A stretch of 21,838 bases of DNA, taken from CAZBKJ01 sp964492495. Its GTDB lineage: Bacteria; Patescibacteriota; Microgenomatia; UBA1400; UBA12028. Position 1 is the first letter of the stretch, and each line of letters begins with the position of its first letter. Under the pieces are notes generated by a model. That model had not been told where the DNA came from, ran no database searches, and saw only the letters and a program-made list of their open reading frames with translations. Both the position numbers and the translations under genes were made by a program. This document shows positions 6,279-15,103 of the stretch, piece by piece. The stretch lies in NCBI GenBank assembly GCA_964492495.1, contig CAZBKJ010000024.1, positions 1-21,838 of the forward strand, read 5' to 3'.

Positions 6279-9200
6279 TTATGCTGCTATCACTGCTCTG
6301 TCTGGACTAGTTGGAATAAGTCTTCCAATGATGACGTTTTCTTTCAGTCCTGTTAAGTGATCTGTTTTTCCTTCAGATGCTGCATCAGTCAAGATATGTG
6401 TGGTTTCCATAAATGATGCTGCTGAGAGCCAAGAACTGGTAAAGAGTGATGCTCTGGTAATACCCAAGATCAATACTTGAGCGGTTGATGGTTCTCCACC
6501 TTGTGCAAGAACAGATGAGTTCTCTGCTGCAAAGACGGATTTCTCAACAACTTCTCCAGGCAAGAAAGAGGTGTTTCCACTACTTTCAATTCTGACCTTG
6601 TCACTCATTTTCTTTACAATGACTTCAAAGTGTCGATCATTGATTGGAATTCCCTGGCCTTCGTAGACTTTTTGAATTTCGTCAATCAAGTAGACCTGAG
6701 CTTGGCGCATACCTCTGATTGCAAGAACTTCCTTGATATCAAGTGGTCCATGCGCAATCTGTGTTCCAGCACCAATAAGATCACCATTTGAAACAGAGAG
6801 AAGACTTGTCAAAGGTACTGTGTACTCAACAAAATCATCTTCATTCCCTGGGTTGACGATTTTTACAACTCGTCCGACTTCAGTTTCTTCAATGCTTACT
6901 TTTCCACTGATTTCACTGATTGGTGAAACTGACTTTGGTACACGTGCTTCAAACAATTCTTCAACACGTGGCAAACCTTGGGTCACGTCAAGTCCGACGA
7001 TACCTCCGGTATGCTTCACACGCATTGTCAGCTGAGTACCTGGTTCTCCAATACTTTGTGCTGCAATCACACCGACTGGGGTTCCCATGGTGACAGGCTG
7101 TTTGGTTGAGAAATCCCATCCATAACATCTCTCACAGAGTCCGATGTGTGCTTTACACGTAAGTGGTGAACGAATAATCACTTTGTTGACGTTTGCAGTG
7201 TCAATTGCATCAGCTTCAGCTTCACCGATGAGGTTGCCACTACTGACAATGACTTTTCCTTTGGCGTCAACTGCATCAGAAGCAAGGATTCTTCCAACGA
7301 TTCTTGCATGGAATACTTTTTCTCGTACTCCACTGCGCAAAATCTCGAGTCCTTCGGTCGATCCACAGTCTTCACTACGGATGATCGCTTCGTGTGCAAC
7401 GTCAACCAAACGACGGGTGAGGTACCCTGCATCAGCGGTTTTCAGAGCTGAGTCAGTCAGACCTTTTCGTGATCCACGAGCAGAGGTGACGTATTCGAAA
7501 ATTGACAGACCTTCTCTAAAGTTACTCTTTGTTGGCATGTCCACAATTTTTCCAAGTGGATCAACGACGAGTCCACGCATAGCTCCAAGCTGTTTGACCT
7601 GATCTTTACTGGCACGAGTTCCTCCAGAGTTGATCATGATTTTTACTGCGTTGTCATCCTTGAGCGCTGCCCAAGTTTTTTCCGCAATATCATCTGTGGT
7701 TTCAAGCCAAACTTGCTGTGTAAGTCTTCGTTTTTCCTCAAGAGTAATGAGTCCTTGTGCGAATGATTCTTCAATGTCTTCTGCTTTTTTGTTTGCTGTA
7801 AGAACGATCGAATGTTTCTCTTCAATCATCTGACAGTCAGACACCGCAACAGAAAGTCCTGAGTAGGTAGCTGCTGCAAAGCCCAAGTTCTTGATCGAAT
7901 CAATAAGCTTCATGACTTCTTCTGCAGAGAGGGTCAAAATTGCTTTTTTGATAATGTCTTTGATTGCACCTGCTGTCACTGCAACATTGGCAAACTGTAA
8001 GAATTCTGGCAAAACCGCATTGAATTGAATTCTTCCGATGGTTGTCTCAATGATTGCATTTTTCCCCTCAATAGGAAGTCGTACCCGAATACTTTGTCGC
8101 TGGGTAATTTTTCCTGATTGATATGCTCGTTCTGCTTCAAGTGACGATGAAAAGATTGATTGAGCCAATGGAACAGTTGCATCAACTGATGTCATGTAAT
8201 ACACACCCATTGCCATTTCTTTGTTTGGCACCGTAATTGGTGATCCATCCGCAGGTTTAAGCAAGTTCTGGTGAGCAAGCATGAGTTCACGTGCTTCTTG
8301 TTTTGCTTGTTCAGTCAATGGAACGTGAACAGCCATTTGGTCTCCATCAAAGTCTGCGTTGTATCCAGCACAGACACAAGGATGCAGTCTAATCGCGTTT
8401 CCTTCAATGAGCATTGGGTAGAATGCTTGAATACCAAGTTTGTGCAGGGTTGGAGCACGGTTAAGAAGCACTGGGTGATTCTCAATGATGCGTTCCAAGA
8501 TATCAAAAACTTCTGGACTTCGGCGTTCCAATGCATGCTTTGCACTCTTTAAGTTTGGAGCAATACCTTGTTTGATGAGCTCTCGAAGTACGTGAGGTCT
8601 AAACATTTCCAAAGCCATGTCTTTTGGCAATCCACATTGGTTCAGGTTCAGTTCTGGTCCAACCACGATAACTGAACGGCCAGAGTAGTCGACACGTTTT
8701 CCAAGCAAGTTCTGACGGAAACGACCTTGTTTTCCACGAAGCATTTCTGAAAGTGAGCGCAATGGCTTTTTCATTGTTCGCCGTCGTGTCATTTTGGTCT
8801 GACTACTATCAATCAAGGCGTCGACTGCTTCTTGGAGCATGCGTTTTTCGTTACGCAGAATAATTTCTGGAGCACCAAGATCAATCAAGTGTTTCAAGCG
8901 ATTGTTACGGTTGATCACTCTTCGGTACAAATCGTTGAGGTCTGAAGTAGCAAATCGTCCACCAGAAAGCTGAACCATAGGACGAAGATCAGGTGGGATC
9001 ACTGGAAGAACTTTGAGGAGCATCCATTCAGGCTTAATGCCTGAACTTCGGAAACCTTCGACTACTCGAAGTCTCTTTGTGGCTTTGACACGTTTTTGTC
9101 CTGTTGCTTCCCTGACTTCTTCAGCGAGCTCTCCAGAAAGCTTTCCAAGATCAATTGTTCGGATCACTTCCAAAAGACTCTCAGCACCCATCCCCACACG

Positions 9201-9980
9201 AAGGTGTGATGCAGCGTTGTATTCATCAAGTTTCAAGTATTCATCTTCAGTCAAAATTGTTTTTGGCTTGAAGCGCTTGACCATGTCTTTGATGGTTTTG
9301 TACACTTCTTGTGTTTGTGTAGTTGTTACTTCTAATTCATCTTTCAAAGAAGCAATTTGTTGCTTGGCACGAAGTTCAAGAGCTTCTTTTTTGAGTTCCT
9401 GGGATTCTTTGCCTTTTACTTTTTCTTTGAGAGCTGCTTTATCTTCTTGGAGTTTGTTTTTGACTTCCTCCATTTTGGTTGCAGTATCTTCTTTCAGTTT
9501 TTCCAAAGCTTCTGCACAGTCGACTTCTAGCTGATCAATAATTTTTGTTCGTTCTTCTTCATCAACTTCCAACACAATGTATTGACTAAAATAGACGATC
9601 GACGAGAGGTTTCGTGGAGAAATATCCAAAAGCAAAGACAGCTTACTTGGTGCACCTTTGAAAAACCAAATGTGGGCTACCTGTGTCGCAAGTTCAATAT
9701 GTCCCATGCGTTCACGTCGAACTCGAGCTTGAGTTACTTCAACACCACACTTATCACAGATGATCCCTTTGTAGCGACTTCTCTTGTACTTTCCACAGTA
9801 ACATTCCCAGTCCTTTGTAGGACCAAAAATCTCCTCTGCAAAAAGTCCTGATTTTTCTGGTTTGAGGGTACGATAGTTAATCGTTTCTGGTTTGGTAACG
9901 TGACCATGTGACCAGCTACGGATCGTATCAGAAGATGCGAGCTGTATCTTTAAGGCGCTAAAATCAACAACTTGTTTCAT
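6279..9980 (-). CDS. rpoC: DNA-directed RNA polymerase subunit beta'
   Basis: Beta' carries the catalytic magnesium site of RNA polymerase. The product is 1233 aa. The first zinc site is C60, C62, C75 and C78. The catalytic loop NADFDGDQMA (541-550) has Asp 543, 545 and 547. The second zinc site is C872, C942, C949 and C952. The trigger-loop region QSIGEPGTQLTMR (975-987) ends in R987, with H990 close behind. Odd points: the trigger loop reads MRVKH where MRTFH is usual, so Lys989 replaces the Phe, and residues about 145-235 form a long Lys/Glu-rich predicted coiled coil. It starts at ATG 9980, one base after the rpoB TAA, with GGGAG in the rpoB tail as Shine-Dalgarno, so the two subunits are translationally coupled. 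The end has only a weak hairpin. Confidence 0.99.
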   Translation of the reverse strand: MKQVVDFSALKIQLASSDTIRSWSHGHVTKPETINYRTLKPEKSGLFAEEIFGPTKDWECYCGKYKRSRYKGIICDKCGVEVTQARVRRERMGHIELATQVAHIWFFKGAPSKLSLLLDISPRNLSSIVYFSQYIVLEVDEEERTKIIDQLEVDCAEALEKLKEDTATKMEEVKNKLQEDKAALKEKVKGKESQELKKEALELRAKQQIASLKDELEVTTTQTQEVYKTIKDMVKRFKPKTILTEDEYLKLDEYNAASHLRVGMGAESLLEVIRTIDLGKLSGELAEEVREATGQKRVKATKRLRVVEGFRSSGIKPEWMLLKVLPVIPPDLRPMVQLSGGRFATSDLNDLYRRVINRNNRLKHLIDLGAPEIILRNEKRMLQEAVDALIDSSQTKMTRRRTMKKPLRSLSEMLRGKQGRFRQNLLGKRVDYSGRSVIVVGPELNLNQCGLPKDMALEMFRPHVLRELIKQGIAPNLKSAKHALERRSPEVFDILERIIENHPVLLNRAPTLHKLGIQAFYPMLIEGNAIRLHPCVCAGYNADFDGDQMAVHVPLTEQAKQEARELMLAHQNLLKPADGSPITVPNKEMAMGVYYMTSVDATVPLAQSIFSSSLEAERAYQSGKITQRQSIRVRLPIEGKNAIIETTIGRIQFNAVLPEFLQFANVAVTAGAIKDIIKKAILTLSAEEVMKLIDSIKNLGFAAATYSGLSVAVSDCQMIEEKHSIVLTANKKAEDIEESFAQGLITLEEKRRLTQQVWLETTDDIAEKTWAALKDDNAVKIMINSGGTRASKDQVKQLGAMRGLVVDPLGKIVDMPTKSNFREGLSIFEYVTSARGSRKGLTDSALKTADAGYLTRRLVDVAHEAIIRSEDCGSTEGLEILRSGVREKVFHARIVGRILASDAVDAKGKVIVSSGNLIGEAEADAIDTANVNKVIIRSPLTCKAHIGLCERCYGWDFSTKQPVTMGTPVGVIAAQSIGEPGTQLTMRVKHTGGIVGLDVTQGLPRVEELFEARVPKSVSPISEISGKVSIEETEVGRVVKIVNPGNEDDFVEYTVPLTSLLSVSNGDLIGAGTQIAHGPLDIKEVLAIRGMRQAQVYLIDEIQKVYEGQGIPINDRHFEVIVKKMSDKVRIESSGNTSFLPGEVVEKSVFAAENSSVLAQGGEPSTAQVLILGITRASLFTSSWLSAASFMETTHILTDAASEGKTDHLTGLKENVIIGRLIPTSPDRAVIAA

Positions 9981-9981
9981 A

Positions 9982-12900
9982 TTATTCTCCCTCCACTAGT
10001 TCTTCAGCGCTTGGTTCTCGTTCCTCAGCAACTTCTTGTTTCTCTTCAAAATCGTCCTCTTCACCAGTTTTTTCACCAGCTGGATCTTGATCGACTTCAG
10101 TTTCATCAATCACCATATCTGGGTCATCAGCGACAACAGTTTGTCCAGATGCATCAGCGAGATTTTCTTTTGTTCCTACTTCTTCTTTGGTTTCAATGAC
10201 TTCTGGTTCTTCCATGATCACATCAAGTCCAAGTGAGTTTAATTCACGCATCAAGACTTTGAATGATTCTGGAATACTACTGGCAGGAATTGTTTGATCC
10301 GTAACGATTGCTTCAAAGGCTTTCGTACGACCGAACACATCGTCTGATTTGATAGTCAACATTTCTTGTAGAGTGTAGGCTGCTTTGTGTGCTTCGAGAG
10401 CCCAGACTTCCATTTCTCCAAGACGCTGTCCTCCCATTTGGGCTTTTCCTCCGAGAGGCTGTTGGGTGACCAGTGAGTAAGGACCAGTTGATCGAGCGTG
10501 CATCTTATCGTCAACCATGTGGATGAGCTTTAGGATGTATCCGACACCGACTACTGAATCTTCACCGTAACTTTCACCAGTTTTTCCATCATACAGACGG
10601 ACTTTTCCACTGACAGGGATGTGTGCTTTTTCAAGCTCTCCATTGATCTTTTCTTCTGAAACTTCTTCAAAGACTGGGATAGCCACTTTATAGCCAAGTT
10701 TCTGTGCAGCCCATCCAAGATGTGCTTCCATCAACTGACCCAAGTTCATACGAGCAAGAACAGAGAGTGGTGAAATGATAATGTCGACAGGTGTACCGTC
10801 TTCCAAGTATGGAAGATCTTCCTGTGGAACAATCTTACTGATAACACCTTTGTTTCCGTGTCGACCTGCAAGCTTGTCACCGACAGTGACTTTACGAATC
10901 ACTGCAACTTTCACAGTCACAACCATGTTTACACCTGGATCGAGTTCATCGCCTTTTGCGCGGTCAAGCACTTTGACGTCAATAACTGTTCCAAACTCTC
11001 CATGTGGCATGCGAAGTGAGGTGTCTCGAACTTCTCTGGCTTTTTCACCAAAGATTGCTCGAAGAAGTCTTTCTTCCGCAGTAAGTTCTGTTTCACCTTT
11101 AGGAGCAATTTTCCCGACCAAAATATCATTTGGTCCAACTTCGGCTCCAATCGCAACAATTCCTTCTGTGGTTAGGTTGCGTCGTTCATTGTCTGAAACG
11201 TTTGGAATATCAGCTGTAAGCTCTTCAGCTCCAAGCTTTGTATCCATGACTTGTGCTTCGTATTCATTGATATGAATACTCGTAAGCAAGTCTTGCTTGA
11301 CTAAACGATCAGAAATAATGATAGCGTCTTCGTAGCCAAGTCCTTCATAAGAAGTGTAGGCAATGAGCAAGTTTTGACCAAGTGCCAACTCTCCACCCTG
11401 TGAAGAAGGTCCATCAATCAAGATGTCACCCTGTTTCACCTTCTGGCCAGTTGTGACCATTGGTCGCTGAGAGTAACAGGTACTTTGTGCAGTGCGGTAG
11501 AACTTCACAATTGAGTACACTTCTTTCTTTCCTTCAATGTGAACGTATTCACCTTCAGAAAGTTCTGGATTTTTCTTAATTTTTTCAAGCTCTTTTTCAT
11601 CTAAGGCAACAACAACTTTGTTTCCATCAACAAACTCTACGGTTCCAGCGTGAAGTGCATAGACGACTCTTCCCATTGCACTTGCGACTGATGTTTCCAT
11701 ACCAGTTCCAACAATTGGACTCGATGGTTTAAGCAAAGGAACAGCCTGACATTGCATGTGTGTGCCCATGAGAGCACGGATAGCTTCATCGTGTGAGATG
11801 AATGGAATAAGTGAGGCAGAGGTTCCGACAACTTGACGTGGAACCACGTCGATGAGTTGAACTCGCTCTACTGAACCTTCCAAGAATTCATTTCCTGTAC
11901 GGATTGGTACCCATTCCTCAACAATGTTGCCGTGTTCATCAATATCAATTCCTGCGTGGGTAATAACGTAGTCTTCTTCTTCGTCAGCTGCAATATAGAC
12001 AATTTCATCCAAAACTCTCATCTTCACTTGTCCATTTTTCTCTGTTCTCTCAACCTTACGATATGGCGCTTCCAAAAATCCGAAATCATTGATGCGGGCA
12101 TACAATGACATGTATGTCACAAGTCCGATGTTTTGTCCTTCTGGTGATCTCACTGGATCAATACGACCATATTGAGATGCGTTGATGTCACGCATACTAA
12201 AACTCGCACGCTCTCTGGTTACTCCACCAGATCCCATGACGGATAAACGGCGCAAGTTATCAACTTCAGAGAGTGGGTTTGTCTGATCCAAAATGGTAGA
12301 CAAACGATTTCTGCGGAAAAACTCTGAGATTGTTGCGATAAGCGGACGAGCGTTCACGAGTGAACTTGGTGTCAATAATTCATCTGTTTTTGACAGAGAC
12401 ATTTTTTCACGAATAGCTCGCTCCAAACGCAAAAGTCCAATACGGAATGCGTTTGTGAGCACTAGTTCACCAACTCGGCGAACACGACGGTTGGAAAGAT
12501 GATCAATATCATCAATTTTACCGACACCATTTTGCAAACCAATCAAGTATTTGATGGCAGCAATAATATCTTCGTGCATAAGCACTTGATTTTCTTTGAC
12601 ATTTTCAATTGGGGTTTTGAGTCTTCGGGAGAGTTTGTATCGTCCGACGCGTCCGAGATCATAACGGCGAGGATCAAAGAACAATTCGTGTAACAAATCT
12701 TGTGCATTTTCCAAAACAGCTGGTTCGCCTGGTCTCATTTTTTCGTAGACTTCAAGCAACGCTTCGGCTGTCGTAGCAGTTGTATCTTTTGCTAAGGTTG
12801 CCTGAATGTATTGGTGATCTGGATTTGTGTCCGTATCAGCAAACAATTTTGCAATTTCTTCGTTATCTGCAATTCCGATTGCGCGAAGAAGAACTGTTAC

Positions 12901-13461
12901 AGGAATTTTTCTGTGTTTATCAATCTTTACGGTAATAACATCACCGCGACCGACAGATAATTCAAGCCATGACCCACGAAGTGGACGAAGTTCTGCTCTA
13001 TAGAGAGTTCTTCCAGTATTTGGATCAACATCTGCAGAGTAGAAAATACCAGGAGCGCGAACAAGTTGGTTCACGACCGCACGCTCAACACCATTAATAA
13101 TAAATGTGCCAGTTGGCGTCATTTTTGGAATATCACCGAGGAAAATTTCTTGCTTTGTGACTTGACCGGTTTGTTTGTTCGTCAACATTGCTTGCACACG
13201 AAGTGGGCAGTCATAGGTCAGTGCCTTCAAACGAGCTGTTGTTGAGGAAATTTTTGCTTTTCCCAACGAAAAATCGCTGAATTCAAGTCTCCAGTTCTTT
13301 CGGGTAAAGTCTTCTATCCCATTGGTGCCATTGATCTCATCCAAAGCTTCACGAATTCCTTGCTGCAAAAACCATTCATAGGATTCGCGTTGAACTTTTG
13401 TTAGATCAAGACTGGGAAGTGTAATATCTTGTTTGCCCCAATACTGCCGTGTATTCTGCAT
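9982..13461 (-). CDS. rpoB: DNA-directed RNA polymerase subunit beta
   Basis: Beta forms the second half of the RNA polymerase active-site cleft. From ATG 13461 the product is 1159 aa. I prefer this start because AAGGAAAGG (13471-13479) lies 9 nt upstream; the frame extends to GTG 13488 but only into the leader. Motifs include LVRAPGIFY, PLRGSWLE, the rifampicin-pocket region (381-410), GGVTRERASF, YGRIDPVRSPEG, GYEDAIIISDRLV and GDKLAGRHGNKGV. In the rifampicin region T389 stands at the E. coli Q513 position and N402 at the H526 position, while D392 and S407 are conserved. The last 77 residues (1083-1159) are a very acidic, low-complexity tail absent from E. coli beta. No ribosomal protein genes precede it; a dsbB-like gene does. 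Confidence 0.99.
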   Translation of the reverse strand: MQNTRQYWGKQDITLPSLDLTKVQRESYEWFLQQGIREALDEINGTNGIEDFTRKNWRLEFSDFSLGKAKISSTTARLKALTYDCPLRVQAMLTNKQTGQVTKQEIFLGDIPKMTPTGTFIINGVERAVVNQLVRAPGIFYSADVDPNTGRTLYRAELRPLRGSWLELSVGRGDVITVKIDKHRKIPVTVLLRAIGIADNEEIAKLFADTDTNPDHQYIQATLAKDTTATTAEALLEVYEKMRPGEPAVLENAQDLLHELFFDPRRYDLGRVGRYKLSRRLKTPIENVKENQVLMHEDIIAAIKYLIGLQNGVGKIDDIDHLSNRRVRRVGELVLTNAFRIGLLRLERAIREKMSLSKTDELLTPSSLVNARPLIATISEFFRRNRLSTILDQTNPLSEVDNLRRLSVMGSGGVTRERASFSMRDINASQYGRIDPVRSPEGQNIGLVTYMSLYARINDFGFLEAPYRKVERTEKNGQVKMRVLDEIVYIAADEEEDYVITHAGIDIDEHGNIVEEWVPIRTGNEFLEGSVERVQLIDVVPRQVVGTSASLIPFISHDEAIRALMGTHMQCQAVPLLKPSSPIVGTGMETSVASAMGRVVYALHAGTVEFVDGNKVVVALDEKELEKIKKNPELSEGEYVHIEGKKEVYSIVKFYRTAQSTCYSQRPMVTTGQKVKQGDILIDGPSSQGGELALGQNLLIAYTSYEGLGYEDAIIISDRLVKQDLLTSIHINEYEAQVMDTKLGAEELTADIPNVSDNERRNLTTEGIVAIGAEVGPNDILVGKIAPKGETELTAEERLLRAIFGEKAREVRDTSLRMPHGEFGTVIDVKVLDRAKGDELDPGVNMVVTVKVAVIRKVTVGDKLAGRHGNKGVISKIVPQEDLPYLEDGTPVDIIISPLSVLARMNLGQLMEAHLGWAAQKLGYKVAIPVFEEVSEEKINGELEKAHIPVSGKVRLYDGKTGESYGEDSVVGVGYILKLIHMVDDKMHARSTGPYSLVTQQPLGGKAQMGGQRLGEMEVWALEAHKAAYTLQEMLTIKSDDVFGRTKAFEAIVTDQTIPASSIPESFKVLMRELNSLGLDVIMEEPEVIETKEEVGTKENLADASGQTVVADDPDMVIDETEVDQDPAGEKTGEEDDFEEKQEVAEEREPSAEELVEGE

Positions 13462-13490
13462 ACGATTCACCCTTTCCTTAAAGAACACAA

Positions 13491-13517
13491 AAACAAGGCG
13501 AGTTGCCTGCCTTGCTT
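13491..13517 (-). terminator. Terminator-like hairpin in the rpoB leader (candidate attenuator)
   Basis: On the minus strand AAGCAAGGC (13509-13517) pairs with GCCTTGTTT (13491-13499), including one G-U pair, across a 9-nt loop. A T-rich run follows. The rpoB Shine-Dalgarno starts about 11 nt after the stem. The predicted rpoB promoter is upstream (13603-13631), so the hairpin is within the rpoB 5' UTR. An upstream CACAAAA in the leader could pair with the TTTTGTG of the U-run as an alternative fold. It might instead, or also, end transcripts from the upstream mltG-dsbB unit. Confidence 0.65.
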
Positions 13518-13602
13518 ATTTTCTCTTGTACGTTATGAAGCTTTTGTGCCAACCATGTAAACTGCCTGCGTATTAGTTGTGTCGCGTGACCAAAGTCAAA
13601 TG

Positions 13603-13631
13603 ATTATACGAGAATTTTTCTCAAGATGCAA
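13603..13631 (-). promoter_or_regulatory. Predicted rpoBC promoter
   Basis: A perfect TATAAT (-10, 13603-13608) is preceded at 17 nt by TTGCAT (13626-13631, 3/6 match to -35). The -35 lies inside the last codons of the dsbB-like gene. Transcription would start near 13596, giving a leader of about 135 nt that contains the hairpin at 13491-13517. Confidence 0.6.
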
Positions 13632-14058
13632 TCAGGAGTTTCTTCTCTCTCCTTCGGTAGGCAACTAAGAGAAAAAGTATCACTGAAAACGCAAGAAGTG
13701 AAAGAAACGGTATCGTGACAAATCCAAACCATGCAAAATATGTCGTTGTGCAAGAAATACCCGTTGCACAAGGCTGAATACTTTCTGGAATAATCTTATA
13801 GTAAAGCAAATTGTGATAAAAAGCGATAGAGAACCCAATAATTGCGAGTGGAAATGCGTACCAAACGACGTTTGTATCCTTTTTTAGAACTCCAATTGCA
13901 AGAATGATCGCCAGTGGATACATACAAATTCGTTGGTACCAACACAGGACACACGGTGGATACTTGAGCACTTCAGAGAGAAAAAGACTCCCGACTGTAG
14001 CGACCAGTGCTTGCATCCAGGCAATATAGAGCAGATGAGTTTGAACGAAATTTTTCAT
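13621..14058 (-). CDS. DsbB/BdbC-like disulfide bond formation membrane protein
   Basis: DsbB-family proteins reoxidise the thiol oxidase DsbA/BdbD and pass electrons to quinones. From ATG 14058 the product is 145 aa, close to BdbC size. It has four hydrophobic segments (about 9-28, 43-58, 65-85, 112-134). Both redox pairs are present: C36-V-L-C39 in PPCVLCWYQRICMYP, and C97/C103 in the second outer loop (QPCATGISC). The frame extends upstream into mltG, but those residues do not match the family, so I use the internal ATG 16 nt after the mltG stop. No clear Shine-Dalgarno is visible. It ends in TGA, and the rpoB -35 overlaps its end. No DsbA-like partner is in the window. Confidence 0.9.
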   Translation of the reverse strand: MKNFVQTHLLYIAWMQALVATVGSLFLSEVLKYPPCVLCWYQRICMYPLAIILAIGVLKKDTNVVWYAFPLAIIGFSIAFYHNLLYYKIIPESIQPCATGISCTTTYFAWFGFVTIPFLSLLAFSVILFLLVAYRRREKKLLIAS

Positions 14059-14074
14059 GGATCGTTGTAGCACA

Positions 14075-15052
14075 CTAGCGTAGGTATTTTTCAATATTCG
14101 CCTGATGTTCCGGATAGGTTCGTGCGTAATGGGGGATACCAGTGGTGTCATGAATATAATACAAGTACTCACTTTCTTCCGGCTGCAATGCCGCTTGTAG
14201 CGATACAAGTCCTGGGTTACAAATTGGGCTTGGAGGTAATCCAGCATTTTTGTAGGTATTAAATTCACTTACTGACTCCTTGTCTGACGCTCTTGGAACT
14301 CCCCACCAGGTTTGCTTTTCCAGATCAAAACCACTGGCGTATTGCAAGGTCGCATCTACTTGTAGTGGCATTCCTAGTTCTAACCGGTTTTTGAGTATTC
14401 CTGCCACGATACGGGAGTCTTTCTCACCTCTCCCTTCCCGCTCTACAAGTGAAGCGAGAATTATCGTATCTTTTTTGGACAGGGTCCCTTCTCCTGATGC
14501 TGTAACAGCTTTCGTGTATCGTGATTCAAATGTCGAGGTAAGGAGGGCAAACACACTTTGGGCTGTACTTTCCCGAGGCAAAAGATAGGTATCAGGAAAC
14601 AGCTTCCCTTCTTGTGGCTTTGAAAGTGTGATAAACACTTCGGGATCAAAGGTGTCTTCCAACGCATCATCAAGTACATCTGCCATTTCCTCTACACGAA
14701 GGCCTTCCTTCAAAGTGACCCACACATCTTGGGTATCAGACAGCAAGGTCTGCAACAGTTCTTGGGGTGTCATCGCTGCGGAAAGCTTGTACGTCCCAGG
14801 CTGAATTGCGGTGTCCTCACCAGCAATCCGATAGAGAATTTTTAGTGATAGGGGTGATCGCAATATGTTCGCAGCTTCAAGTTTTTGGGCAATACTTGTA
14901 ACAGTATCCCCCTTCACGACGACGAATGACTGAGTTTGTGCGCTAGAGTCTACCGCAGTAAAAAAGAACCAAAATCCACCGACAGCGATTGCAATACAAA
15001 GAAGAACACTTGCGACAACTCCACCAAGAAGTAGCTTGAGAATCGTTTTCAT
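14075..15052 (-). CDS. mltG: Endolytic murein transglycosylase MltG (YceG-like)
   Basis: MltG cuts nascent glycan strands at the membrane and is thought to set glycan chain length. The product is 325 aa. It has an N-terminal membrane anchor (about 7-33) and a LysM-like region (42-90) with VVKGDTVTSIAQKL. The catalytic domain contains LASLVEREG with Glu204 as the expected catalytic residue, GKLFPDTYLLP, and EFNTYKNAGLPPSPICNPG (263-281). The C-terminus has the usual ARTYPEHQANI. The start ATG 15052 has no Shine-Dalgarno; a promoter ends 9 nt before it, so the mRNA may be leaderless. It implies a peptidoglycan wall in this organism. Confidence 0.96.
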   Translation of the reverse strand: MKTILKLLLGGVVASVLLCIAIAVGGFWFFFTAVDSSAQTQSFVVVKGDTVTSIAQKLEAANILRSPLSLKILYRIAGEDTAIQPGTYKLSAAMTPQELLQTLLSDTQDVWVTLKEGLRVEEMADVLDDALEDTFDPEVFITLSKPQEGKLFPDTYLLPRESTAQSVFALLTSTFESRYTKAVTASGEGTLSKKDTIILASLVEREGRGEKDSRIVAGILKNRLELGMPLQVDATLQYASGFDLEKQTWWGVPRASDKESVSEFNTYKNAGLPPSPICNPGLVSLQAALQPEESEYLYYIHDTTGIPHYARTYPEHQANIEKYLR

Positions 15053-15061
15053 AGAATAGTT

Positions 15062-15090
15062 AGTGTAAAGGTGAATAAAAAAACTGGCAA
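15062..15090 (-). promoter_or_regulatory. Predicted promoter of mltG (leaderless geometry)
   Basis: TTGCCA (-35, 15085-15090; 5/6), a 17-nt spacer and TACACT (-10, 15062-15067; 4/6). Only 9 nt separate the -10 from the mltG ATG, so transcription would begin about 3 nt before the start codon. It lies in the 51-nt gap after ruvX. Confidence 0.5.
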
Positions 15091-15103
15091 TCTGCAGCTT
15101 TCT

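Noticed and set aside
9013..9534. 173-codon plus-strand open frame opposite rpoC
   Set aside because: It is a mirror of the highly conserved beta' coding strand with Ser-rich, low-quality translation and no ribosome site. Same for the 166-codon frame at 10775-11275 opposite rpoB.
13462..13488. Upstream GTG start of rpoB at 13488
   Set aside because: It would put the start before the strong Shine-Dalgarno and inside the leader; the ATG at 13461 has the proper site.
14059..14268. Longer N-terminus for the dsbB-like gene overlapping mltG
   Set aside because: The extra 70 residues are basic and unlike the family, and they overlap conserved mltG coding sequence.
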